A program made the translations under genes and the position numbers. A model generated the notes under the pieces. The model saw nothing but the letters and a program-made list of their open reading frames with translations, ran no database searches and was not told the DNA's origin. Positions 26,040 through 34,224 of a stretch of DNA of 64,000 nucleotides are shown here, in pieces. Location of the stretch: the IMG/VR virus record IMGVR_UViG_3300020182_002648, positions 1-64,000 of that record. One strand, 5' to 3'. Numbering within the stretch: the first letter of the stretch is position 1; the number at the start of each line of letters is the position of its first letter. The stretch comes from a virus.

Positions 26040-26377
26040 GTGTAACCACAGGCAAGCTGTTCGATCAAGCTCATCCAGATCTATATAAGAAATGGGTGAT
26101 AGGTGGCTTCGTTCAGGATCATAAATTCAATAGTGATCACTTTGAGTTTAAGTTTCAAGAGGATAAAAAAGGAATGTTAAGAGAGCCAAAGACAGTGATC
26201 AATCCTGATACAAATACTCTCGCTATATTGATTCATGGAGAGTTACGTTTAAACTTTGGCGAAGATGACATAATCTTACGTGATAGGGGTGATTATGTAT
26301 GGTGGTCACCTGATGAACCTCACCTGTTCGAATACATTGAGGATAGTCTCGTAATAACTTTGAGATGGTATAAATAA
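26036..26377 (+). CDS. cupin-like protein
   Basis: A 113-residue protein that reads as a single small cupin barrel: AILIHGELRLNFGEDDIILRDRGDYVWWSPDEPHLFEYIEDSLVITLRWYK has the usual 'G.l.l.fg.....l..GDy..w.P..pH....' spacing with one His. Such small cupins in sugar clusters can be epimerases, isomerases or regulators; no specific role can be assigned. It starts with GTG overlapping the preceding stop, so it is translationally coupled to the epimerase. The next late promoter overlaps its stop codon. Confidence 0.6.
   Translation: MSVTTGKLFDQAHPDLYKKWVIGGFVQDHKFNSDHFEFKFQEDKKGMLREPKTVINPDTNTLAILIHGELRLNFGEDDIILRDRGDYVWWSPDEPHLFEYIEDSLVITLRWYK
26369..26376 (+). promoter_or_regulatory. T4-late-type promoter octamer, exact consensus
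   Basis: TATAAATA overlapping the end of the cupin gene, 7 bases before the ATG at 26384. Confidence 0.75.
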
Positions 26378-26383
26378 TTATAT

Positions 26384-27094
26384 ATGAGTAATAGTACGTA
26401 TATTATGTTTGGTGATAGTCATTCACGTGCTTTCATGAGAACATTTAAAACGAACTGGTTCCGAGCTAGCTCCGCCCGGGGGTTATGTAATAAAGAATCT
26501 AGAACTAAAATCGGACCAAAGATTCACGACATGTTAAGTTCTATCAATGATGATACAAATGTTATTTTTTATTTCGGTAAGGTTGATTTAGATTTTATTA
26601 TAAACTATAAATACAACTCACAGGACTCAAGTCTAGCTGAACTGAGTGAACACATAACAGAAACTGCTGATATGTATATTAACTACATAAAGAGTACTGG
26701 TATGAGAAATATTTTAGTATTTGAACCACCAGTTGTACATTTAAGTGAAGCAGACATGCTAACAACATTACGAATTGACGGTCATAGAAGTAATGCATCT
26801 AGCCATTTAACTGATAAAGATAAAGTAGAGTTACACCGTGTGGATATACATGAGAAAATGATCCCTCGAGAAGATCACATAACGTTATATGATTTGTTTA
26901 ATACTCGACTGAAATCATTATGCTCATCGAACGGCTTCACGTTTGTTGAGATAAATAAATATTTTAAACAACCATCCGGAGAGTATATTGTACCATCTAG
27001 ATATATTAAAGATACAACCGATCATCACCTACATGACAATTGTACTGAATTATTTTTAAAGTCTATGGAGACACTTGGATATATAATTGAGTGA
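26384..27094 (+). CDS. SGNH/GDSL-like hydrolase
   Basis: A 236-residue protein with GDSHSRAF at residues 9-16, the GDSx nucleophile block. It also has FYFGKVDLD around residue 64, which resembles the third SGNH block with the oxyanion glycine, and near the C-terminus DTTDHHLHDNCTELF, which can supply the Asp-x-x-His pair. In surface-glycan clusters such enzymes add or remove O-acetyl or other acyl groups on sugars. No signal peptide is visible, so it would act in the cytoplasm. The next gene begins with a GTG that overlaps its stop. Confidence 0.6.
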   Translation: MSNSTYIMFGDSHSRAFMRTFKTNWFRASSARGLCNKESRTKIGPKIHDMLSSINDDTNVIFYFGKVDLDFIINYKYNSQDSSLAELSEHITETADMYINYIKSTGMRNILVFEPPVVHLSEADMLTTLRIDGHRSNASSHLTDKDKVELHRVDIHEKMIPREDHITLYDLFNTRLKSLCSSNGFTFVEINKYFKQPSGEYIVPSRYIKDTTDHHLHDNCTELFLKSMETLGYIIE

Positions 27095-27810
27095 GGTTAC
27101 AATCATTTATATTCAACTGGCCCGGGCAGTCTGAAAACGTCAATAAAATATATAATGATATTGACGGTAGTGTTGTTATAAATAGTGGTGATACTGATAT
27201 TGTTGACCGCTGTCATAACATAGGAGATCATTCATACTTCAGTGCTCAGTTCAAGAAGATGTTATCACTACATGACGGAACTAGCACAATACTACACATA
27301 CAAGGTGACGCTAGATATTATGATTGGTCTAAACTGATAAAAGACGCTGGTCATTACATGTCAAGATATTCCGCTGGTATATATTACCCTGTTGTAAAAA
27401 ATACATCATGGACTGCCGATAAAATGGCTGTGACAAAATCATCATCTCGTGATGACAATATAAGTTATGTTGCAGATGGTGATGAAACTGTATGGTTTAT
27501 ACATCCAGATGTAATCAATTATTTTAATGATCATAATTTAATAGACATATTACATGATAATAAGTATGGATTTGGATGGGACTTAATACTCTGCTCTATA
27601 TGTCATCTAAAACAAATTCCAGTCATTAGAGATAGCAATCACATAATAGAACACCCTCGAAGCAAAGGATATGACTTTCATGAAGCATGGATAGAATTCA
27701 AGGATGTGATGAACCAACTCCCGGGAGATCTGAAGATAATTGCAGAAATGGTACATAACAACCACAAGATAGATGATCTTAAGAATCATGTTGATAAGTA
27801 TTGTATATGA
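27091..27810 (+). CDS. putative glycosyltransferase-like protein
   Basis: A 239-residue protein without a clear family name. The pattern SVVINSGDTDIVDR, then TILHIQGDARYYDWSKLIKDAGHYM, then AGIYYPVV resembles GT-A folds in which the QGDARYYDW segment would carry the metal-binding acid. The C-terminal GFGWDLILCSICH block resembles the region of GT-A enzymes that holds the catalytic acid. It sits between an SGNH hydrolase and a clear family-2-type glycosyltransferase with 3-4 base overlaps on both sides, which supports a role in the same glycan. Confidence 0.45.
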   Translation: MRLQSFIFNWPGQSENVNKIYNDIDGSVVINSGDTDIVDRCHNIGDHSYFSAQFKKMLSLHDGTSTILHIQGDARYYDWSKLIKDAGHYMSRYSAGIYYPVVKNTSWTADKMAVTKSSSRDDNISYVADGDETVWFIHPDVINYFNDHNLIDILHDNKYGFGWDLILCSICHLKQIPVIRDSNHIIEHPRSKGYDFHEAWIEFKDVMNQLPGDLKIIAEMVHNNHKIDDLKNHVDKYCI

Positions 27811-28433
27811 ATGTTTCCGTAGTGTGTGCTGTTATGAATCGACCTTACAGGGTGATACCTTGTCTCCGTTCGTGGGTTGATTTGAAAATCGCTAATGATG
27901 TTGTTGTGGTAGACTGGTCATCCGATAAGCAGATCAATGATATAATAGCAGAAGAAGAATTCAATCACAGCAAATTAACTGTAGTCCGAGTAGACAATCA
28001 AGAAAAATTTAACTTCGGTAGAGCGTACAATATAGCAATTGATAGATGTGAGAGTGACATTGTCGTGAAGGTTGATATAGATTATATTTTAACAAATCAA
28101 GTCAAACTAACAGAAGTCGTGGATGGTATCAATTTTGATAAACAATTTCTACACGGAGGTGGTACCGGTGCTCATTACCTGGGCTTCAGTTGTTTTGACA
28201 AGACACATGGTGAGAGGTACAATGAAAATTTTAATGGATATGGATATGAAGATGGTGACCTGTACAAAAGATTTCAGAACATAGGTTTAGAAAAAATGAT
28301 TATACCTGATATACGTGAGATATTTTATCATATACCTCATGACAACAGACTCAGAGTGCAAAATTTTGATGTTAAGGATATAGCGGAATCAACAAAAAAT
28401 AATATGCAAATTGCAGACACCAATGATGAGTGA
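27807..28433 (+). CDS. GT-A glycosyltransferase (galactosyltransferase/GT7-C-like)
   Basis: A 208-residue protein. The N-terminal part VSVVCAVMNRPYRVIPCLRSW is the nucleotide-sugar-binding start of GT2 enzymes, VVKVDIDYIL provides the DxD motif, and FDKTHGERYNENFNGYGYEDGDLYKRF matches the Glyco_transf_7C pattern (GYGYEDGDL), where the E-D pair is catalytic. It likely transfers galactose or an N-acetylhexosamine. The ATG at 27807 overlaps the previous stop (ATGA), so I prefer it over an upstream TTG. Confidence 0.75.
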   Translation: MNVSVVCAVMNRPYRVIPCLRSWVDLKIANDVVVVDWSSDKQINDIIAEEEFNHSKLTVVRVDNQEKFNFGRAYNIAIDRCESDIVVKVDIDYILTNQVKLTEVVDGINFDKQFLHGGGTGAHYLGFSCFDKTHGERYNENFNGYGYEDGDLYKRFQNIGLEKMIIPDIREIFYHIPHDNRLRVQNFDVKDIAESTKNNMQIADTNDE

Positions 28434-30243
28434 TATAGAGTCAGAGGTAAAGTGGCGTATGGGTCGGTTGTATAGTGAGAGATTAGAGCTAAGAGACTTA
28501 ATTGATGACAAGCAGGATTTAGAAGCAATGAAAGTGAAGCTATTGTATGAGTTAGATAATATTAGAAACAATAAAGAATTATTAAATGAGAAAAAGAGAT
28601 TATCTGATGAGTTGGAGGAATGTAAGAACAACGAGACATTATTAAAGAGGAAGGATAAATTAACCGATCTTACAAATAATAGAAATAAACTTATACAAGA
28701 ACTTGATAAGCATATAACTAACAAAGTGTTATTAAAGAGAAAGATCGAACTGACCGAATTGAAAAATAATAGAGACCAGCTCATACAAGAACTCAACAAA
28801 CATAAAAATAATAGTACAATATTAAAGAAAAAGAATGAATTGATCAAATCAAGTGAAGAGAGAAATAATCTCATACAAGAACTCAACAAACATAAGAACA
28901 ACGAGACATTATTAAAGAGGAAGGATAAATTAACTACCTCACTAGATGTAATGAAATATAATAAAGCATTACACACTATTGAAGCTAGTAACATAACTTT
29001 AGAACTAAAATCAATACAAGAACAATTATATCCACTAACATTAACAACGAAAATATCTGACCTTGATTACGTTCAAGCTGAACTAAAATCAATACAAGAA
29101 CAACTAACACCATCATCATTAACAACGAAAATATCTGACCTTGATTACGTTCAAACTGAACTAAAATCAATACAAGAACAACTAACACCATCATCATTAA
29201 CAACGAAAATAGCTGACCTTGATTACGTTCAAACTGAACTAAAATCAATACAAGAACAACTAACACCGGCAGAGACTCTGAATAAGCTAACAACTATACA
29301 ACAGGAGATAGATAAAACCAATCATATAAGCGCTGAACTGAAGAGTATCCAAAACCGGTTAGACATGGCTCAAGGAACATATCGACACGTGACCATTCCT
29401 GGGGAATATGCTTTAGAACAACAGAAGACATGTCACGGTAGAGATAGCTACCCTAGAGAAGGCTTTTTATTTGACTTTATGATCAACAACAACATCGACA
29501 CTCAGTTGATAATCGGAGGAGAACGCTCATTTGGATTTAATGGTGTGTTGTTTTCTCAAGCACGAACAATTGGAGATGATCAAGTGATATTATATCCGGA
29601 TCATAACCTGTACCCAACACCAGCTGTTGATTTTCTGTTGAATAAAAATTTTAATCAAACTATTGAGTCTGTACCCTTTGAAGACAAACCTGATATAGCT
29701 GTATGGAGAGGTGGAGACACTGGTGGACAAGGCCCGGTACCAGGACAGGTTGAGTTGGGTCTGGATAAAGTTAAAATAAACAGACAGCATTTTGTTAATA
29801 AATTTAAGAATACAAAGTGTATAGACGCTGCTATAATTGATAGTGATATCGGCCCTAGTACGCCAGAGATCAAAGGAGATCCTAATTGGTTGATGCCACA
29901 TGAACAGGCTAATAACTACAAATATATAATATCACTTGAGGGTAATGATGCTGGTAGTAATCCTAGATGGGTGTTCTCAACACAATGTGTAGTGTTCATG
30001 TCTGACAAACTGACATCCGAACTCACATGGCATTATCATCTGAAACCATGGGTCAATTATATTCCATTCAAACATGATCTTAGTGACCTGGAGAATAAGA
30101 TAAAGTGGGCTAATGATAACATTGATGAATGTAAATCGATAGTCAAACGAGCTAATGAAATGCATGGACTGGTAACTGACGTGGAGCGTGAATATAAAAT
30201 ATTAACATTAATGTTCGATAGATACAAGACAAATATTAAATAA
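28423..30243 (+). CDS. GT90-like glycosyltransferase with long N-terminal coiled coil
   Basis: A 606-residue fusion. Residues 1-320 are a coiled coil, with repeated NNRNKLIQELNKHKNNETLLKR-type segments and then near-identical 26-residue repeats (ELKSIQEQLTPSSLTTKISD, DLDYVQ). Residues about 330-606 resemble the GT90/CAP10 catalytic domain: DIAVWRGGDTGGQ, DAAIIDSDIG, HEQANNYKYIISLEGNDAGSNPRWVF, and the ending LKPWVNYIPFKHDLSDLENKIKW. GT90 enzymes transfer glucose, xylose or related sugars, in some cases to serine on proteins. The coiled coil may give an oligomer or dock it to a fibre; that is inference. Two adjacent ATGs (28423, 28426) are possible starts. Confidence 0.7.
   Translation: MMSDIESEVKWRMGRLYSERLELRDLIDDKQDLEAMKVKLLYELDNIRNNKELLNEKKRLSDELEECKNNETLLKRKDKLTDLTNNRNKLIQELDKHITNKVLLKRKIELTELKNNRDQLIQELNKHKNNSTILKKKNELIKSSEERNNLIQELNKHKNNETLLKRKDKLTTSLDVMKYNKALHTIEASNITLELKSIQEQLYPLTLTTKISDLDYVQAELKSIQEQLTPSSLTTKISDLDYVQTELKSIQEQLTPSSLTTKIADLDYVQTELKSIQEQLTPAETLNKLTTIQQEIDKTNHISAELKSIQNRLDMAQGTYRHVTIPGEYALEQQKTCHGRDSYPREGFLFDFMINNNIDTQLIIGGERSFGFNGVLFSQARTIGDDQVILYPDHNLYPTPAVDFLLNKNFNQTIESVPFEDKPDIAVWRGGDTGGQGPVPGQVELGLDKVKINRQHFVNKFKNTKCIDAAIIDSDIGPSTPEIKGDPNWLMPHEQANNYKYIISLEGNDAGSNPRWVFSTQCVVFMSDKLTSELTWHYHLKPWVNYIPFKHDLSDLENKIKWANDNIDECKSIVKRANEMHGLVTDVEREYKILTLMFDRYKTNIK
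29000..29270 (+). repeat. 78-bp in-frame tandem repeats in the coiled-coil part
   Basis: Three to four units of 78 bp (26 residues) are almost identical at DNA level, with the phrase GAACTAAAATCAATACAAGA recurring. Unit number is likely to vary between relatives. Confidence 0.8.
30235..30242 (+). promoter_or_regulatory. T4-late-type promoter octamer (variant)
   Basis: ATTAAATA overlapping the stop of the GT90-like gene, 7 bases before the ATG at 30250. Confidence 0.55.
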
Positions 30244-30249
30244 TTATAC

Positions 30250-30930
30250 ATGAAATTTAGATTCGTTACCATCACCAATAAAGGATATTACCACTACACG
30301 CAGAACTGTATGGAAAGCTTAAAGGTATCTCCAAATGCTCCTCAGTTAGAATGTTATTTTACCGACAAACTCGGATATGATCAATATAAAGCCGATAATA
30401 ATGTTCACTACATTGGCGACAAGTCTAGTGAGAATGAATGTGAGCATATTGAATTCCGTAAAGGTAATTGGATAAGTCTAGTTGGTAAGAAGATTAACGT
30501 AATCTCAAAAATACTTAAAACTGGTGATTGTGTAATTATTACCGATGGTGATATAGTATACAAGCATCCACAATGGTTCGACTACATCAAGGGAAGAATG
30601 ACCAACCCGGAGGTAGAATTCATGTGTATGAATGATATGTTATCGGATGATGATCATAGCATGCTTTGCTCCGGATTTATGGTTTTGAAACCTACTGTAA
30701 ATAACATGAAATTTTTTAATGATAATATTGATATCAGTGATCTTCCCGGTGATCAAGTGTATGTCAATAATATCAAGAGTGATTTAAAATATGAAATGCT
30801 ACCGCTAGATAAGTTCCCTAACGGTCGGTTGCATCAAGCTGCGAGCGACCCACACACTCTTCATTACAATTTCATGATAGGTAAGACCAAGGAACAAAAA
30901 ATGAAGAAGTCCGGAAACTGGTTGATATAA
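30250..30930 (+). CDS. nucleotide-diphospho-sugar transferase (GT-A)
   Basis: A 226-residue protein of the Nucleotid_trans type (PF03407-like). It has a start FRFVTITNKGYYHYTQNCMESL, the metal-binding IITDGDIVY near residue 98, CSGFMVLKPT near residue 138, and a C-terminal LHYNFMIGKTKEQKMKKSGNW, which is typical for these enzymes. The acceptor and sugar are not predictable. It follows a late-type promoter and is 5 bases from the next glycosyltransferase gene. Confidence 0.75.
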   Translation: MKFRFVTITNKGYYHYTQNCMESLKVSPNAPQLECYFTDKLGYDQYKADNNVHYIGDKSSENECEHIEFRKGNWISLVGKKINVISKILKTGDCVIITDGDIVYKHPQWFDYIKGRMTNPEVEFMCMNDMLSDDDHSMLCSGFMVLKPTVNNMKFFNDNIDISDLPGDQVYVNNIKSDLKYEMLPLDKFPNGRLHQAASDPHTLHYNFMIGKTKEQKMKKSGNWLI

Positions 30931-30935
30931 TCACA

Positions 30936-31832
30936 ATGAAGGCAATTCTAGTATCCGTAAAATACGATGACTACCTGTCACTCGCATTAAAATTCAACCA
31001 ACATATATTCGAAGAGATAATTGTTGTCACTACTAACACTGACCACGATACAATCAAGGCGTGTGACGAGATTGATAATGTCCATTGTGTTCGTGTTGAT
31101 GATAGTGAAGTAACCAAAGGAGGAGCAGTATTCAACAAGGGTCATCTCTTAAACTTCGCAGTGAAATATCTAGAGGATCAACAATACAAAGGATGGATAT
31201 GTTCGACAGATGGTGATATAATGTTCTCATCTGGATTCGATAAAAAATTTGATGAAATAAAAGAACAAGTAGATTCCTATGGAGTTAATAGTAACCGAAT
31301 TATATTCACAGCTCCTAGGTATTTTATGCCACAGAATATAGAGTGGGTAGAAAGTTTTATGAGTAATCCAGATGTATCGTCAACACGAGATGAATATGGA
31401 AACTATACAGGCGTTAAATATAAAGGACTAACTAGACTCCCAAATGAAGGTAAGGAGAGAATAGGACTAGGGTATTGTCAGATGTATTATATAGATACAG
31501 TCACACGAATCAAACCTCATCAAGCCGCGGAACATCCTTATTATTATCAAGCGAGTGACTTGAAATCAACTATGGGTCTCGACACAAAATTGATCGGAAA
31601 TTTTAAATGCACCGCCACTCGTAAAACAACACCAACTAAACAACTTCTCGATGTTTCAAATGTTATGGACCAGAGTGGTAAGGGTGAAGTTAAGCCTGGC
31701 TTCAATATAGAGCTCACATTTCGAAACGAACATGTATTCTGTTGTCATTATGAATCTGATGACTTTTACTGTCTGCATATTGGTAGATCTTGGATCAACC
31801 AGAAGGGTAGAGTAAGTGCTAGAATTTCATGA
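30936..31832 (+). CDS. putative glycosyltransferase (GT-A)
   Basis: A 298-residue protein. It shows IIVVTTNTDHDTIKACDEIDNVHCVRVDDSEV, KGGAVFNKGHLLNFAVKY, and ICSTDGDIMFSSGF, in which the DGD is the likely metal-binding motif. The protein at 37050-37793 shares the same order of motifs (IIVVTKKDDIDTIKVCEGYNNV, FNKGGGLRLGQQ, ILDCDIVL), so the two are paralogues. The C-terminal half is longer here (ERIGLGYCQMYY, HIGRSW). Its stop overlaps the ATG of the next gene. Confidence 0.65.
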   Translation: MKAILVSVKYDDYLSLALKFNQHIFEEIIVVTTNTDHDTIKACDEIDNVHCVRVDDSEVTKGGAVFNKGHLLNFAVKYLEDQQYKGWICSTDGDIMFSSGFDKKFDEIKEQVDSYGVNSNRIIFTAPRYFMPQNIEWVESFMSNPDVSSTRDEYGNYTGVKYKGLTRLPNEGKERIGLGYCQMYYIDTVTRIKPHQAAEHPYYYQASDLKSTMGLDTKLIGNFKCTATRKTTPTKQLLDVSNVMDQSGKGEVKPGFNIELTFRNEHVFCCHYESDDFYCLHIGRSWINQKGRVSARIS

Positions 31833-32824
31833 ATACCGAGTATATACCAGTACACATACCGTCAGTACCTATATATGATATCTTTAAAGACCCTAGAGGA
31901 AACATACATGTAATATCACCACCTCCGGCTGAAGACAGAGAGATTGACGAAGTGTTAGACATAAGACTTTATAGAGAAGGAACCAGTGATTTAAGGTTTG
32001 AACCTATACGATGTGCACACGGAAACACCCGGAGATATACTCTATATAATCATGACCTACATGTACAGACTACTGAGATTACATTAACTGTGGGAGGTAA
32101 TAAAATTAAGACGAGAATAAACGTACCGCCAAAGTTTGAGAATGAGATAGTGATAACCACGCTATGTAAAGACAGACAAGAGTGGGTCACGACGTGGGCT
32201 AATTATCACTTCGATTTAGGAGTGGATAGGATAATATTATATGATAACTCTAAAAATAATAATCTTAGAGATTCACTAGCACCATTAATATCATCCGGAA
32301 AAGTGTTTTATATAAGATGGTCATATCCCTTCAAAACAAGTTCATTAAAAGCCACTGGAAGAAAACGAAACAGCTTATCATGTCAAACTACTTCTCAAAA
32401 TCATTCGCTAAATCTTTTATCAAACTGTCGGATAGTAGGTAACTTAGATGTGGATGAGTTTATTAATCTACAAAAACATAAAAATGTTATGAGTTTTTTT
32501 GATGAGTATATAAGAAGAGAGGAATATTACATCCGCATCCCCAGCAGGACATTTTTTAATAGCTCAAACAAACCCTACACTGGTAAGAAGTTCTTCAAAA
32601 TATTCGAGTGTAACAGGACTACAGAGACACATAATGGAAAGCTATTTATACACCCAAAATCAATACCCGTAATTTCTGTACATCTACTGACTGACAACAA
32701 TGTGATCACCGAGGTGAATCCTATCACTGCTTACTTCAATCACTACATCTATCTCTCTAATACTAACATATCTAGACGAACACGCACTGATACAACAACC
32801 GATAACTCAATACTAAATATATAA
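31829..32824 (+). CDS. GT92-like (DUF23) glycosyltransferase
   Basis: A 331-residue protein. Residues about 105-140 (EIVITTLCKDRQEWVTTWANYHFDLGVDRIILYDNS) follow the GT92 signature of a kinked E-W...YH..LGV..I.LYDN segment. It then has IVGNLDVDEFI, the acidic metal-binding segment, and YFNHY at the C-terminus, where the family has a conserved His. GT92 members are mostly beta-1,4-galactosyltransferases that act on fucose or other glycans. The first 100 residues are extra and unassigned. An ATGA overlap couples it to the gene before. Confidence 0.75.
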   Translation: MNTEYIPVHIPSVPIYDIFKDPRGNIHVISPPPAEDREIDEVLDIRLYREGTSDLRFEPIRCAHGNTRRYTLYNHDLHVQTTEITLTVGGNKIKTRINVPPKFENEIVITTLCKDRQEWVTTWANYHFDLGVDRIILYDNSKNNNLRDSLAPLISSGKVFYIRWSYPFKTSSLKATGRKRNSLSCQTTSQNHSLNLLSNCRIVGNLDVDEFINLQKHKNVMSFFDEYIRREEYYIRIPSRTFFNSSNKPYTGKKFFKIFECNRTTETHNGKLFIHPKSIPVISVHLLTDNNVITEVNPITAYFNHYIYLSNTNISRRTRTDTTTDNSILNI

Positions 32825-32829
32825 TATAA

Positions 32830-33561
32830 ATGAACATCAATGAAATAGAAAAATCTCTCCGGGATAACACTCGCCACGAATACAGACTTGGTGATTATAT
32901 CAAACAAATGATGTCTGGGGTATCTAATAAAAATGAAGAACTCAGACCACAATTACGTTCTCTGCGAGATAAACATAACGGAACAATGGGAGATGATCTA
33001 CTATCATACGTACAGTCAAAAAATATAAAAGGAACAAAGAATGTTCGGCAAGCTATCTTAAATTTTTTTAGAAATGCAGCCAAGTCAATAGCTGACCCGC
33101 CATACATGACAATACATCTACGACTAGGGGATGTGCTTGACCCCATCGGTGGAATTAAATCACGAGGGGAAGTTCATGGGTATTTAACACCTCTGAGTAT
33201 ATATAGTGATATGATTCAAGACTTAAAGAAACTCAATCCAGACCATCACATAGAGATCCAAACCGGTATTCATAAGTTTGGTGCTACTGCGACTGCAAAG
33301 TATCTATATGAGTTGAATGAACTCCTTGATAATAACGGTTTAAAACCAACTGTCAATATCACAGATCCAGATACTGCGTTTCTCCGGTTGATCTCATCCA
33401 AAACATTGATATACTGCAAGGGTGGATATTCACAGATAGCAGCAGTAATTTGTCAGGAGATGGGAGGCGATGTGTTGTATGCTGAGGATCTTGACAAGCG
33501 TAACCACTTCCCATATGCTGGGGACATCAGTATATTTGATTGCCCTCACTTGTATAAATAA
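32830..33561 (+). CDS. putative fucosyltransferase with HxRxGD motif
   Basis: A 243-residue protein with MTIHLRLGDVLDP near residue 98. H-x-R-x-G-D is the GDP-fucose-binding signature shared by alpha-1,2-, alpha-1,6- and protein O-fucosyltransferases. A later block DTAFLRLISSKTLIYCKGGYSQIAAVIC resembles the C-terminal GDP-binding part of GT11 enzymes ('D..lm..c...i..nSsfswwaa'). The cluster makes GDP-fucose (Gmd and Fcl), so a second fucosyltransferase besides the GT10 enzyme fits. The family is not certain because overall similarity cannot be tested here. Confidence 0.55.
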   Translation: MNINEIEKSLRDNTRHEYRLGDYIKQMMSGVSNKNEELRPQLRSLRDKHNGTMGDDLLSYVQSKNIKGTKNVRQAILNFFRNAAKSIADPPYMTIHLRLGDVLDPIGGIKSRGEVHGYLTPLSIYSDMIQDLKKLNPDHHIEIQTGIHKFGATATAKYLYELNELLDNNGLKPTVNITDPDTAFLRLISSKTLIYCKGGYSQIAAVICQEMGGDVLYAEDLDKRNHFPYAGDISIFDCPHLYK

Positions 33562-33569
33562 CGCATATC

Positions 33570-33577
33570 TATAAGTA
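33570..33577 (+). promoter_or_regulatory. late-promoter-like octamer (variant)
   Basis: TATAAGTA, 6 bases before the ATG at 33584. An exact TATAAATA also lies at 33553-33560, overlapping the stop of the previous gene. Either or both could serve the sulfotransferase gene. Confidence 0.5.
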
Positions 33578-33583
33578 ATACTG

Positions 33584-34222
33584 ATGATCAACCACAAAGA
33601 GAAATTTATATATGTACATATACCAAAAACCGGTGGGCATAGTATTGATAAATACTTTATGTCACGTAATCTAGTTGATGATAAGTTGTGGCACTGTACT
33701 GCGCGTCAGCTACACGATCATCTAGGAGCAGATAAATGGTCCGAATACACAAGTTTCACTGTGGTACGCAATCCATGGGACCGGATGGTTTCTGAGTTTT
33801 GCTGGCAATCCGGAACAGGTGATAAACAAATAGCTACTCCATGGGGAAATAAAACAGCCACGTTCAAGGAATTTTTATTGATGGTAAAAGACTCTCCTAC
33901 TGATCATCACAATCTTAATCAAGTGCGTCAATTCGACACATGGTACAGGACACAAGAAGTTAAGGACGGTCACCTGAACACACAAGCTAGTTTTGTGTTG
34001 AGCCCATCTGGTGAAAAACTAGTACAGCATATCATCCGCTTCGAACAACTGAGCGAAGAGTTTTTACAAATATTATCAAAACTAAATCTTCCCATAGAAC
34101 CATTACCACACTTAAATAAATCCTCTCGGACGAAATATCAGGATTATTATGATCAAGAGAGTATAGATATTGTAGCTACTCGATTTAAAGATGATATCGA
34201 GTTGTTCAACTACAATTACTAG
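33584..34222 (+). CDS. carbohydrate sulfotransferase (Sulfotransfer_2-like)
   Basis: A 212-residue protein with the 5'-phosphosulfate-binding loop YVHIPKTGGHSIDKYF at residues 10-25 and the 3'-phosphate motif FTVVRNPWDRMVSEF near residue 58. Both are diagnostic of PAPS-dependent sulfotransferases of the HNK-1/chondroitin type. It would transfer sulfate from PAPS to a sugar hydroxyl of the glycan made by this cluster. No signal peptide or membrane anchor is present, unlike the Golgi enzymes, so it acts in the cytoplasm. PAPS would come from the host, since no kinase or sulfurylase is in the window. Confidence 0.85.
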   Translation: MINHKEKFIYVHIPKTGGHSIDKYFMSRNLVDDKLWHCTARQLHDHLGADKWSEYTSFTVVRNPWDRMVSEFCWQSGTGDKQIATPWGNKTATFKEFLLMVKDSPTDHHNLNQVRQFDTWYRTQEVKDGHLNTQASFVLSPSGEKLVQHIIRFEQLSEEFLQILSKLNLPIEPLPHLNKSSRTKYQDYYDQESIDIVATRFKDDIELFNYNY

Positions 34223-34224
34223 AC

